The translations under genes were made by a program, and so were the position numbers. The notes under the pieces are model-generated. The model did not search any database, was not told where the DNA came from, and saw only the letters and a program-made list of their open reading frames with translations. A stretch of 11,412 bases of DNA from Thermoplasmatota archaeon (GTDB lineage Archaea; Thermoplasmatota; B47-G6; B47-G6B; 47-G6): NCBI GenBank assembly GCA_029258975.1, contig JAPDJS010000003.1, forward strand, positions 1 to 11,412, given 5' to 3'. Below are positions 5,563 through 11,332 of this stretch, in pieces (within the stretch, counting starts at the first letter, position 1; each line of letters opens with the position of its first letter).

Positions 5563-6372
5563 ATGAGCTTAGAAGATTTGCTCTTGGTGAAGTTAGGAGG
5601 AAGTGTCCTTACTTATAAGGATAGGCCTTTTTCTCCAAGGCTAGATGTGATTGAAAGACTAGCAAATGAGATTCATAGGGCTAGGGAAAAGAGAGATGTT
5701 AAACTAGTAATAGCTCATGGTGGCGGCTCCTTCCCTCATGTTCCAGCTAAGAAGTATAATTTGGTTGAGGGAATTAAGAGTAAGGAGAGTTTAAGAGGTA
5801 TTGCTGAAACTCAGGATGCTGCTTCTAGGCTAAATAGGATCGTTGTGAACAAGTTAATTGAAGCTGGGGAAAATGCTGTCTCGATTCAACCATCAGCCTC
5901 GCTAGTAGCTGAGGGTGGTGAAATCGTTGAGTGGTATTTAGAGCCGTTGAAGGGCATGCTTGAAAGAAATCTGATCCCAGTACCCTACGGAGATGTTGTG
6001 ATAGACAAGAGGATAGGATGTTCGATTATCTCAACTGAGAAGCTTTTAGCTTATCTAGCTAAGGAATTGAAGCCTTCAAGAATTCTCCTCTTGGTTGATG
6101 TAGACGGCGTATATAGCTCCTCAAATCCCAAGGATTTCAATGAATCAAATTTGATTAAGGAAATCAACTCGAAGAACTTTCGAGAGCTTGAGGCCTCGGT
6201 GAGTGGGAGCTATGGGATAGATGTGACTGGAGGCATGCTTTCTAAAGTTAAGCTCATGCTAAATCTAGCTAAGGAAGGCGTAGAAAGCGAGATCCTAAAC
6301 GGACTAAAGGAAGGTTATTTGGAGAGAGCTTTGCTTGGAGAAAGAGGTCTTGGTACTAGGATAAAGTATTAG
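5563..6372 (+). CDS. ipk: Isopentenyl phosphate kinase
   Basis: Phosphorylates isopentenyl phosphate with ATP to isopentenyl diphosphate, the last step of the alternative archaeal mevalonate pathway, which feeds membrane-lipid isoprenoids. It belongs to the amino-acid kinase fold. The N-terminal glycine-rich loop is KLGGS at 10-14. The segment HGGGSFPH at 52-59 contains His59, the IPK-specific catalytic histidine that separates IPK from other fold members; the usual order GHPV reads PHVP here but keeps the His in register. VDVDGVY and DVTGGMLSKV near the C-terminal half form the nucleotide-binding part. Length (269 aa) is typical. ATG 5563 is chosen because the TATA box at 5531-5539 predicts the transcript start there; ATG 5557 and TTG 5539 are in-frame alternatives. 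Confidence 0.92.
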   Translation: MSLEDLLLVKLGGSVLTYKDRPFSPRLDVIERLANEIHRAREKRDVKLVIAHGGGSFPHVPAKKYNLVEGIKSKESLRGIAETQDAASRLNRIVVNKLIEAGENAVSIQPSASLVAEGGEIVEWYLEPLKGMLERNLIPVPYGDVVIDKRIGCSIISTEKLLAYLAKELKPSRILLLVDVDGVYSSSNPKDFNESNLIKEINSKNFRELEASVSGSYGIDVTGGMLSKVKLMLNLAKEGVESEILNGLKEGYLERALLGERGLGTRIKY

Positions 6373-6383
6373 GTCTCGTCTCC

Positions 6384-6425
6384 TTAAGTAGAAAAGCTTT
6401 TATTTAAGTGCTACTACTTAAATAA
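6384..6425. promoter_or_regulatory. Inverted repeat over the TATA box of the secreted protein gene
   Basis: TTATTTAAGT (6400-6409) and ACTTAAATAA (6416-6425) are perfect 10-bp inverted arms around the spacer GCTACT. The left arm lies within the TATA-like CTTTTATTTAAG (6397-6408) and the right arm abuts the GGTGA site. A further half-site, TTAAGTAG at 6384-6391, is complementary to CTACTTAA at 6414-6421, so two alternative pairings exist. The position fits an operator for a dimeric regulator that would block TBP, or an RNA hairpin if the transcript starts upstream of it. Confidence 0.5.
6397..6408 (+). promoter_or_regulatory. TATA-like box for the secreted protein gene
   Basis: CTTTTATTTAAG centred about 32 nt before the ATG at 6435, slightly farther than elsewhere in the window. 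That leaves room for a very short leader. Confidence 0.4.
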
Positions 6426-6430
6426 GGTGA
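6426..6430 (+). promoter_or_regulatory. Shine-Dalgarno-like GGTGA
   Basis: GGTGA ends 4 nt before the ATG at 6435. It is one of few such sites in the window and supports this start codon. Confidence 0.4.
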
Positions 6431-6434
6431 GAAG

Positions 6435-7805
6435 ATGAAATGGAGAATTTTTACCACTTTGTTCACGCTCTCTCTAATTATCCTACTTTTCAACCATTCT
6501 TACGCTTTGCAGATTAGTGTGGAGAACGTGAAGGACCAAATAATTGCTGGAGATACATTGCTTTACAATATCCATGTAACTAACAACGAGAAAGTTACTA
6601 GGAATGTGTACCTGGCAATTTACCCGAGTGAGGAATATCAGTTACGATGGAACTATTCATCCTTGACTAATGCTTTCTCCTTCAACATCAAGCCTGGAGA
6701 GGAGGTTATCGTTCCCCTGGAGATAAAGACGACGGAGAATTACAGATATCCTGAGAAAGTGACTTTTAGGTGTTTTGTTAAGGATTTTGGGGAAGTGAGG
6801 CTCTACGGTAAGATTTGGGTAATAACTATTTCTAATCTTAGCTTCCCAAGTGAGATAGACCCAAGGGAGTACCATGAACTTAGTGTAGTAGTTTATTCGA
6901 ATCTGGAGCAAGATATAACACAGAAGAAGCTGGAGATTTACAAAGATGGAGAGCTTATCCTTTCCAAAGAAGTTGAGAAAAATTTGATTCCTGGGCAAAA
7001 TAACATCCCAATGATAATAAAGTTGAATGACACTCAAGAGCCAGGGAACTACAAAATCTTATTCTCCATAAGATTGTTAAATTCGACAGTTGGAAAGTCA
7101 ACGAACTTTACAGTTCTTGGATATAAGAGACTTGTTTTAGTTGATCAGAGGGAGAGTTCTGGAATTGGAGGTAGGGAGATGTTTGTAACTTGGAGGAATG
7201 AAGGAACCTTACCAGTTACTAAGAAAGTTGAATTCAACTTAAGCTCTTTAGATATGCTCCTCCTAAGCGAGGCTGCACCGGGATTTAAGAAGGAAGACAA
7301 CAAGATAGTTTATGAGTTTACCTTAGCCCCTGGGGAGGAAAAGACAGTGTATGTAAAAATTTCCTATCTCCCGCTACTCCTTATCCCGATTGTAATTATT
7401 ATTGTTGGTGGGATCCTAATTTACATGAGAAAAGGGATAATTTTGGAGAAGGAGATAACGGAGAAAAGGCATGTTGATGATAAGATAGAAGCTAAAGTGT
7501 CTATAAGGATAAAGAATACTACTTCAAAAACTTTGAGTGAAGTGGAGCTTATAGATAGGCTTCCAAAGTTCGTTCATGAGATAGGGGCGTTCACTAGTAG
7601 AGCAACTCTAAACAAGAAGAAAAGGACCCTAAGATGGGAGTTCACGGAAATTTCTCCTGGTGAGGAGATAATTATTTCTTACAAGATAAGGACTAGACTC
7701 CATTTGATTGGCGAAATCCTAATGCCACCAGTGACTATGAAGTACAAAATTGGAGAGAAATCCTATTCCTTGGATTCAGGTTACGTAAAGACGGAATTCG
7801 GTTAA
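6435..7805 (+). CDS. Secreted, membrane-anchored beta-sandwich protein, 456 aa
   Basis: N-terminal signal peptide at residues 1-24 (basic MKWR, hydrophobic core, likely cleavage after HSYA). Residues 25-310 are beta-rich, with repeated patterns of the CARDB/DUF11 sort (VTNNEKVTRNVYL, IKPGEEVIVPLEI, LAPGEEKTVYVKI), suggesting two to three Ig-like domains. They carry at least six N-glycosylation sequons (Asn73, 134, 198, 216, 224, 268). A membrane helix at 311-330 is followed by MRKG, so residues 340-456 should be cytoplasmic. That last part is itself a DUF11-like domain (IKNTTSKTLSEVELIDRLP, ISPGEEIIISY). Probable role is cell-surface or envelope architecture; no enzyme motif is seen. The promoter region carries a perfect inverted repeat. 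It ends 10 nt from the convergent zinc-protein gene. Confidence 0.8.
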   Translation: MKWRIFTTLFTLSLIILLFNHSYALQISVENVKDQIIAGDTLLYNIHVTNNEKVTRNVYLAIYPSEEYQLRWNYSSLTNAFSFNIKPGEEVIVPLEIKTTENYRYPEKVTFRCFVKDFGEVRLYGKIWVITISNLSFPSEIDPREYHELSVVVYSNLEQDITQKKLEIYKDGELILSKEVEKNLIPGQNNIPMIIKLNDTQEPGNYKILFSIRLLNSTVGKSTNFTVLGYKRLVLVDQRESSGIGGREMFVTWRNEGTLPVTKKVEFNLSSLDMLLLSEAAPGFKKEDNKIVYEFTLAPGEEKTVYVKISYLPLLLIPIVIIIVGGILIYMRKGIILEKEITEKRHVDDKIEAKVSIRIKNTTSKTLSEVELIDRLPKFVHEIGAFTSRATLNKKKRTLRWEFTEISPGEEIIISYKIRTRLHLIGEILMPPVTMKYKIGEKSYSLDSGYVKTEFG

Positions 7806-7815
7806 GCTCTGCTAT

Positions 7816-8127
7816 TTAAGCTACTTGAGGTTGCTGTTGAGGCTGAGCCCCTTCTGTCGCATACTTTCTAATAATATTTACCATCTCTGGCTCAATTTTC
7901 GAGGCAATCTCCTTCAAGATTTCCTTATATTTCCTCTCAATCTTCCTAAAGCAATCATCGCACATCGTCCCCCTGAAAAACTCGATCCCAGGGCCAAATT
8001 TGACATTAACATTAAAGCTCACGTTCTTTGTACAAGTTTTACATAAGTCCTTACCACAAATTGGGCAAGTAGAGGTTGCAAGTCTCTCCTTACAAATATC
8101 ACAAATCGTAACAGTTACCTTTGCCAT
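7816..8127 (-). CDS. Eight-cysteine zinc-binding protein, 103 aa
   Basis: Four CxxC knuckles (Cys9/12, 21/24, 29/32 and 56/59) supply eight ligands, enough for two zinc ions in a cross-brace or treble-clef-like arrangement. The spacing CxxC-x8-CxxC-x4-CxxC-x23-CxxC resembles FYVE/LIM/RING-like folds but I cannot assign a named family. After the knuckles comes a charged helix (about 60-90, RKIERKYKEILKEI) and a Gln/Pro-rich tail (QPQQQPQ). A role in RNA, DNA or protein binding is plausible and unproven. The ATG has a TATA-like TTCATATAGAAA about 25 nt upstream, so it is leaderless. The gene is divergent from the small zinc-ribbon gene, pairing two zinc proteins across one 92-nt promoter region. 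Confidence 0.8.
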   Translation of the reverse strand: MAKVTVTICDICKERLATSTCPICGKDLCKTCTKNVSFNVNVKFGPGIEFFRGTMCDDCFRKIERKYKEILKEIASKIEPEMVNIIRKYATEGAQPQQQPQVA

Positions 8128-8145
8128 AGAGTTATGTAGGACGAA

Positions 8146-8157
8146 TTTCTATATGAA
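8146..8157 (-). promoter_or_regulatory. TATA box for the eight-cysteine zinc protein
   Basis: Minus-strand TTCATATAGAAA centred about 25 nt before the ATG at 8127. Confidence 0.45.
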
Positions 8158-8189
8158 CTTTTTCCTTCGAACCTCGATTGTTGAAAAAG

Positions 8190-8199
8190 CTAAAAAGTT
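8190..8199 (+). promoter_or_regulatory. TATA-like box for the zinc-ribbon gene
   Basis: CTAAAAAGTT centred about 26 nt before the ATG at 8220. It is weaker than most in the window but correctly placed. Confidence 0.4.
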
Positions 8200-8219
8200 A
8201 AGAAACCATAATTTCTACT

Positions 8220-8381
8220 ATGAAAGTATTAGTGGTTTGCCCTAAATGCGGTAATTCTCAATTCTATATCCCTAGGGATGGGAAGTTAAGGGGAAAGAAG
8301 AAGAGATGCGTATTTTGTGGTCATTCTTTTACGATAAGGGGGTTTAGGGTGAATAGGGTAAAGCAAACCTTCCAACCTTAG
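8220..8381 (+). CDS. Small zinc-ribbon protein, 53 aa
   Basis: A complete ATG-TAG frame with a textbook zinc ribbon: CPKCG at residues 7-11 and CVFCG at 30-34 supply four ligands separated by a basic loop (PRDGKLRGKKKR). A basic, beta-prone tail follows (SFTIRGFRVNRVKQTFQP). The overall charge suggests nucleic-acid binding, for example to ribosomal or transcription components; the exact family is not recognised. A TATA-like box lies 26 nt upstream, making it leaderless. The last 96 nt overlap the 3' end of the convergent 224-aa gene. The ribbon motif is much too specific to be chance, so I treat this frame as real. Confidence 0.75.
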   Translation: MKVLVVCPKCGNSQFYIPRDGKLRGKKKRCVFCGHSFTIRGFRVNRVKQTFQP

Positions 8382-8960
8382 CTTAACTAAATCCTCTTTT
8401 CTTGGCATCGGTATCCATCTAGGAATCCGGAAGTATCTGCTGTACTCACTTAGGACCCTTTCCCTTTTAATTTCATAATCCTTATCATTCTTACTTATGC
8501 TGCTCCTTAAAATAATTGTGTCAGGGTTCTCCCTCTCGAATTTTCTCAAGAAAACCATTTCGCTCAGTACCCAATAGTCTCCAGAAGGCTCGTACAAGGC
8601 CGTCATTAACCCTTCCTTCTCAGCCTCTACCTTAACCCTCAAGAAAAAATCCTTACTTAGAGGAGAGAGATATAGGATAGGTTCCTCCACCCCAACTCTA
8701 AACTTCTTTTTCAAATACATCCAAAGCTTCGGAGTAACTTCCTCCGATAAAAATGAACTCACTTTTTCAGGAGAGTCGATGATTGAATAACTAATTACTT
8801 CAGTAAGGTTTCCTCTTATCCCATCTAAATACCGCTCCTGCTTTATACAATTATTAATGAGCTTTTCTTCTAACTTCTTGACCTTCTCCTCTCCCAAAAA
8901 TCTCTTTAGGAGCCTGCTCAGATCTCCTTCTCCAATTTTGAAGTAAAGCCAAGCCCCCAT
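8286..8960 (-). CDS. Hypothetical protein, 224 aa
   Basis: Soluble, charged alpha/beta protein with helical N-terminal part (residues 11-60, rich in K/E/L) and mixed C-terminal half; only one Cys and no recognisable catalytic motif. I do not recognise the family. The ATG is supported by a TATA-like CCTTAAAAA on the minus strand centred about 26 nt upstream. The C-terminal 31 residues (from about 194, basic and Pro-rich with PIHPKPPYRKRM) are encoded opposite the zinc-ribbon gene, with codons exactly in register. The C terminus could therefore be a late extension through loss of an earlier stop. It sits head to head with the tRNA-Tyr promoter. Confidence 0.7.
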   Translation of the reverse strand: MGAWLYFKIGEGDLSRLLKRFLGEEKVKKLEEKLINNCIKQERYLDGIRGNLTEVISYSIIDSPEKVSSFLSEEVTPKLWMYLKKKFRVGVEEPILYLSPLSKDFFLRVKVEAEKEGLMTALYEPSGDYWVLSEMVFLRKFERENPDTIILRSSISKNDKDYEIKRERVLSEYSRYFRIPRWIPMPRKEDLVKLRLEGLLYPIHPKPPYRKRMTTKYASLLLSP

Positions 8961-8981
8961 GAAAAAGGGTAAAAATTAAGG

Positions 8982-8990
8982 CCTTAAAAA
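8982..8990 (-). promoter_or_regulatory. TATA-like box for the 224-aa gene
   Basis: The minus strand reads TTTTTAAGG here, centred 26.5 nt before the ATG at 8960. Confidence 0.45.
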
Positions 8991-9040
8991 TGTAACTAAG
9001 CATACCTGAGAAATCTTTCAAGGGCGCCTAGAAAATAAAA

Positions 9041-9048
9041 ATTTAAAT
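9041..9048 (+). promoter_or_regulatory. TATA box for tRNA-Tyr
   Basis: ATTTAAAT centred 27.5 nt before the mature 5' end of the tRNA. Transcription should start within one to three bases of nucleotide 1. Confidence 0.6.
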
Positions 9049-9071
9049 AGATAGTGAGTAAGTAAAAATAT

Positions 9072-9195
9072 CCCGCGGTAGCGTAGCCTGGTCAACGCGT
9101 CCGGCTGTAGTTGGTTGGAGTAACCCGAAGAGGTATCGATGAAATTACCATCAGCCGGAACCGGAAGAGCGCCGGTTCAAATCCGGCCCGCGGGA
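9072..9195 (+). tRNA. tRNA-Tyr (anticodon GTA) with intron
   Basis: Acceptor stem CCCGCGG/CCGCGGG with the C1-G72 pair and A73 that mark archaeal/eukaryotic tRNA-Tyr. D stem is GCGT/ACGC, T arm is GCCGG-TTCAAAT-CCGGC, and the variable loop AGAGC is 5 nt. The anticodon stem is TCCGG (9100-9104) with CCGGA (9161-9165). The mature loop is CTGTAGA, the usual archaeal tRNA-Tyr loop, after removing 49 nt between positions 37 and 38 (9111-9159). CCA is not encoded. The intron 3' end contains a second CCGGA, so another register is possible; it would leave an 11-nt variable region and is disfavoured. Confidence 0.93.
9111..9159 (+). other. tRNA-Tyr intron, position 37/38
   Basis: The 49-nt intron is inferred from the mature tRNA consensus. 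Its last eight bases CAGCCGGA (9152-9159) are perfectly complementary to exon bases 9100-9107 (positions 27-34), competing with the true anticodon stem. CCGGAA is tandemly duplicated across the 3' junction (9155-9160, 9161-9166). I could not draw a canonical 3-4-3 bulge-helix-bulge at these boundaries. The best fold has a 6-nt 3' bulge, a CTG/CAG central helix and an inner TGGT/ACCA helix. Confidence 0.65.
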
Positions 9196-9229
9196 TTTCT
9201 TATTTGAAGCATGATCTTTGAAAGCAAGT

Positions 9230-9748
9230 GTGATTAGAAAACTAGAAACATTTTTTTGTTTTAACATCCTCTTAAACTTCATGGAAATATTTTTGTTCCT
9301 CCTAATGCTTTTCTTACCAAGCTTTATGCTAGAAGTTCTCTATTTAATTTCCTCAAAGATCCATGGAACATTAGAGTTCGTAGATAGGCCGGAGAAGAAG
9401 TGGTTTATCGAGAATGATATCCCATTCTGCGGCTTCTTAGAGGAGTTGAATTTTTCATTCATCCTCACCTTTCTTTGGTATAATTTCGAGCCCCTGAGAT
9501 TTTTGTGCTTTGCTTATCTTTACTCAGCATTTCAAAATGCTTGCATTGTCGCTGCTAAGCTAAGAATTAATCTAAGTTCTAGCTTGAGGACATTAGTAAG
9601 GGAATTTATTGTTCCTTATGTAATAGCTGGGCCAATCCTCTCCCTCCTTCTAGATATAAACCAACTTATAGTCTTCTCCATCTCGACAACAACCTTCCTT
9701 CTGATTTACGAGATCGCATCAGCCTCTTGGAGAGGAGTAAAAATTTAA
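9230..9748 (+). CDS. Membrane protein of unknown function, about 172 aa
   Basis: A hydrophobic protein with about four membrane segments: after the MEIFLFLLML start of the first helix, then around FILTFLWYNF, around VPYVIAGPILSLLLDI, and the final VFSISTTTFLLIYEIA. A polar stretch between the first two (KIHGTLEFVDRPEKKW) may be a loop. I do not recognise the family. The start is uncertain: TTG 9218, GTG 9230 and ATG 9281 are all in frame. GTG 9230 is listed because a weak TATA-like TTATTTG is centred about 27 nt upstream, but ATG 9281 would begin right at the first helix. It lies between two tRNA genes on the same strand with no strong promoter, so read-through from tRNA-Tyr is possible. Its stop codon lies inside the tRNA-Asp TATA box. 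Confidence 0.6.
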   Translation: MIRKLETFFCFNILLNFMEIFLFLLMLFLPSFMLEVLYLISSKIHGTLEFVDRPEKKWFIENDIPFCGFLEELNFSFILTFLWYNFEPLRFLCFAYLYSAFQNACIVAAKLRINLSSSLRTLVREFIVPYVIAGPILSLLLDINQLIVFSISTTTFLLIYEIASASWRGVKI

Positions 9749-9752
9749 AAAA
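9741..9752 (+). promoter_or_regulatory. TATA box for tRNA-Asp
   Basis: AAATTTAAAAAA centred 28-30 nt before the mature 5' end at 9776. It includes the stop codon of the preceding membrane-protein gene. Confidence 0.55.
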
Positions 9753-9775
9753 CCAAGGCATACTTTCATTTCTGA

Positions 9776-9848
9776 GCCCCAGTAGTCTAGTGGCCTAGGA
9801 TCCGAGCCTGTCGAGCTCGGGACCCGGGTTCAAATCCCGGCTGGGGCG
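9776..9848 (+). tRNA. tRNA-Asp (anticodon GTC)
   Basis: Acceptor stem GCCCCAG/CTGGGGC with discriminator G73. Anticodon arm CGAGC-CTGTCGA-GCTCG gives anticodon GTC, and the T arm is CCGGG-TTCAAAT-CCCGG. There is no intron and CCA is not encoded. The next coding sequence begins 7 nt after its last base. Confidence 0.95.
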
Positions 9849-9855
9849 TTAAGAA

Positions 9856-10698
9856 ATGTTTATAAAAATTGTTGGAAGTACGAGGACTGTAGTCTTATCA
9901 CTAATTTTATTAATTGTATTTTTGACTTTAATTCTAGGAATGTTCAGATGGGGAAAAGAACATGCGGGGAAGAGTATTGAAGGAGGTATTATTGGGAAAA
10001 GTGTCAGCAATATAACAATTATAGATGTTTATGATAACGTTGGGTTTGATCCAAAATTCAAAATAGGTTTTGGCTTTGGATGTGTTGTGAAATTAGGGAA
10101 TAACACCATTCTCTTCGACACAGGAGGCGACTCTCAAACTCTACTAGAGAATTTAAAAGTAGCAGGGATCAAAGTAGAAGACATAAATATCGCTGTTTTA
10201 TCACACATCCATGGCGATCATACTGGTGGACTCTTAGGCTTTCTGGAGAAAAATCCTAATGTTAAAGTCTTCATCCCGAAATCATTTCCCCAATCATTCA
10301 AAGAGGAAATAGTTTCGAAGGGGGCAGAAGTTATTGAAGTTAGTGAACCAACTAAGATAGTGGAAGGCGTGTATTCTACAGGAGAGCTTGGAACTTTTAT
10401 AAAAGAACAATCGCTCATCCTCGACTCAACGAAAGGTTTGGTTGTAATAACGGGTTGTGCCCACCCAGGCATCCTTAATATTGTAAGGAGGGCGAAGGAC
10501 TTATTCAATAAGGAGGTTTACCTAGTTATGGGGGGTTTCCATTATCCTCCAACTACCGTAGCTAAAGAACTCAAGAAATTGGGTGTAAAGAAAGTCGCAC
10601 CAAGTCATTGTACCGGAGAGGAGGCAATGAAGGCTCTTGAGGAAGAGTATCAAGAGGATTTCATAAGAAGTGGTGTAGGAAAGGTAATTGAAGTTTAG
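9856..10698 (+). CDS. Membrane-anchored metallo-beta-lactamase-fold protein, COG1237 type
   Basis: Metallo-beta-lactamase fold of the group often labelled 7,8-dihydropterin-6-yl-methyl-4-(ribofuranosyl)aminobenzene 5'-phosphate synthase, although most members are of unknown activity. Metal ligands are in place: HIHGDH at 117-122, GCAH at 200-203, GGFH at 226-229, with the family's PSHCTG at 249-254. LFDTGG at 86-91 precedes the metal site. Residues 12-30 form an uncleaved-looking N-terminal membrane helix (TVVLSLILLIVFLTLILG) absent from typical soluble members, so the domain is probably tethered, with its side of the membrane uncertain. The ATG lies only 7 nt after tRNA-Asp with no promoter of its own; a TATA-like TTTATAAAAA overlaps the start codon (9859-9868), and Met29 is a possible internal start. 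It ends 9 nt from a convergent second gene of this fold. Confidence 0.85.
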   Translation: MFIKIVGSTRTVVLSLILLIVFLTLILGMFRWGKEHAGKSIEGGIIGKSVSNITIIDVYDNVGFDPKFKIGFGFGCVVKLGNNTILFDTGGDSQTLLENLKVAGIKVEDINIAVLSHIHGDHTGGLLGFLEKNPNVKVFIPKSFPQSFKEEIVSKGAEVIEVSEPTKIVEGVYSTGELGTFIKEQSLILDSTKGLVVITGCAHPGILNIVRRAKDLFNKEVYLVMGGFHYPPTTVAKELKKLGVKKVAPSHCTGEEAMKALEEEYQEDFIRSGVGKVIEV

Positions 10699-10707
10699 AA
10701 TTCATCG

Positions 10708-11280
10708 TTATTTCTTAACCTTGAAAATATTTGCATGTCCGGGGATGATGTAGTCCGCTAATCTCAAGATTTTCTTCCTACTCGATTTGAGTTGTCTCAA
10801 GTTCTCGTAGAATGCTGGGAGCTTATCTTGCTTATTTGTCCAAAATGTATCACCAACTATTGCTACGATGCCCTCCTTGCACTTAACTAGTGCTGAACAA
10901 CTATCATAAGTGTGGCCAGGAGTTGCAATTACCTTTACGTTCTTCGTAACCTCACACTCTTTCTCGAAGAAGTTGAATTTATCACCTTTGTAAAAATCTG
11001 CAAAATCTATGAAGATCGCATGTTTGAAGAGCATATTACAACCTATATGGTCAGGATGATAGTGGGTGATGATAACGTAATCTATATCTCTAGGGGTAAG
11101 TTTAAACTTCCTTAACCCTTCCCTTATCGCTTTCTCATCGCTTGGATTTCCTGTGTCTACAATCAAATTTGAGTCTCCATCCCTCACTAAAGTTACCGTA
11201 CAACTAGCCTTACAGCTCTCGAACTTCTTAATCCACTTGAAATACCCTAATTTGATGATATCAACTCTAGCGAAGCTCAT
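10708..11280 (-). CDS. Metallo-beta-lactamase-fold hydrolase, 190 aa
   Basis: A compact soluble member of the fold with the full set of two-metal ligands: HYHPDH at 73-78 (His73, His75, Asp77, His78), His123 in TPGHT, Asp144 in VGDTF, and His182 in IPGHA. IVDTGNPSD at 40-48 precedes the metal site. It is a minimal domain without extra C-terminal modules, resembling the stand-alone MBLAC1-like and glyoxalase-II-like hydrolases. The substrate (thioester, lactone, phosphoester) cannot be told from sequence. It is not close to the COG1237-type protein encoded next to it, so the pair is not a tandem duplication. The ATG is about 26 nt from a palindromic TATA box that it appears to share with the divergent pyrophosphatase gene. 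Confidence 0.82.
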   Translation of the reverse strand: MSFARVDIIKLGYFKWIKKFESCKASCTVTLVRDGDSNLIVDTGNPSDEKAIREGLRKFKLTPRDIDYVIITHYHPDHIGCNMLFKHAIFIDFADFYKGDKFNFFEKECEVTKNVKVIATPGHTYDSCSALVKCKEGIVAIVGDTFWTNKQDKLPAFYENLRQLKSSRKKILRLADYIIPGHANIFKVKK

Positions 11281-11301
11281 GAAGTTACTTAGAAGACTAA
11301 G

Positions 11302-11309
11302 TTTTAAAA
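11302..11309. promoter_or_regulatory. Symmetric TATA box shared by two divergent genes
   Basis: TTTTAAAA, a perfect palindrome, lies about 26 nt from the minus-strand ATG at 11280 and about 27 nt from the plus-strand ATG at 11333. It is the only good TATA candidate for either gene in the 52-nt gap. Both spacings match the leaderless promoters of the window. Confidence 0.55.
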
Positions 11310-11332
11310 ACGTTTAATTTCTTAGAAAGTTG

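Noticed and set aside
9155..9170. Alternative tRNA-Tyr register using the first CCGGA as the 3' anticodon strand
   Set aside because: It would leave an 11-nt variable region and the loop CTGTAGG, whereas the second copy gives the standard 5-nt variable loop and the CTGTAGA loop.
9196..9775. Integrated element at tRNA-Tyr
   Set aside because: No repeat of the tRNA 3' end, integrase or other mobile gene is present downstream in the window.
10218..10508. 96-codon frame antisense to the COG1237-type gene
   Set aside because: Lies wholly inside a gene with a full set of metal-binding motifs and has no promoter.
10912..11115. 67-codon plus-strand frame inside the 190-aa hydrolase gene
   Set aside because: Antisense shadow of a gene with all metal ligands conserved.
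9856..11280. Tail-to-tail pair of metallo-beta-lactamase-fold genes as a recent duplication
   Set aside because: The two proteins share only the fold motifs; flanking motifs (PSHCTG and GCAH versus TPGHT and IPGHA) and lengths differ, so they belong to different families.
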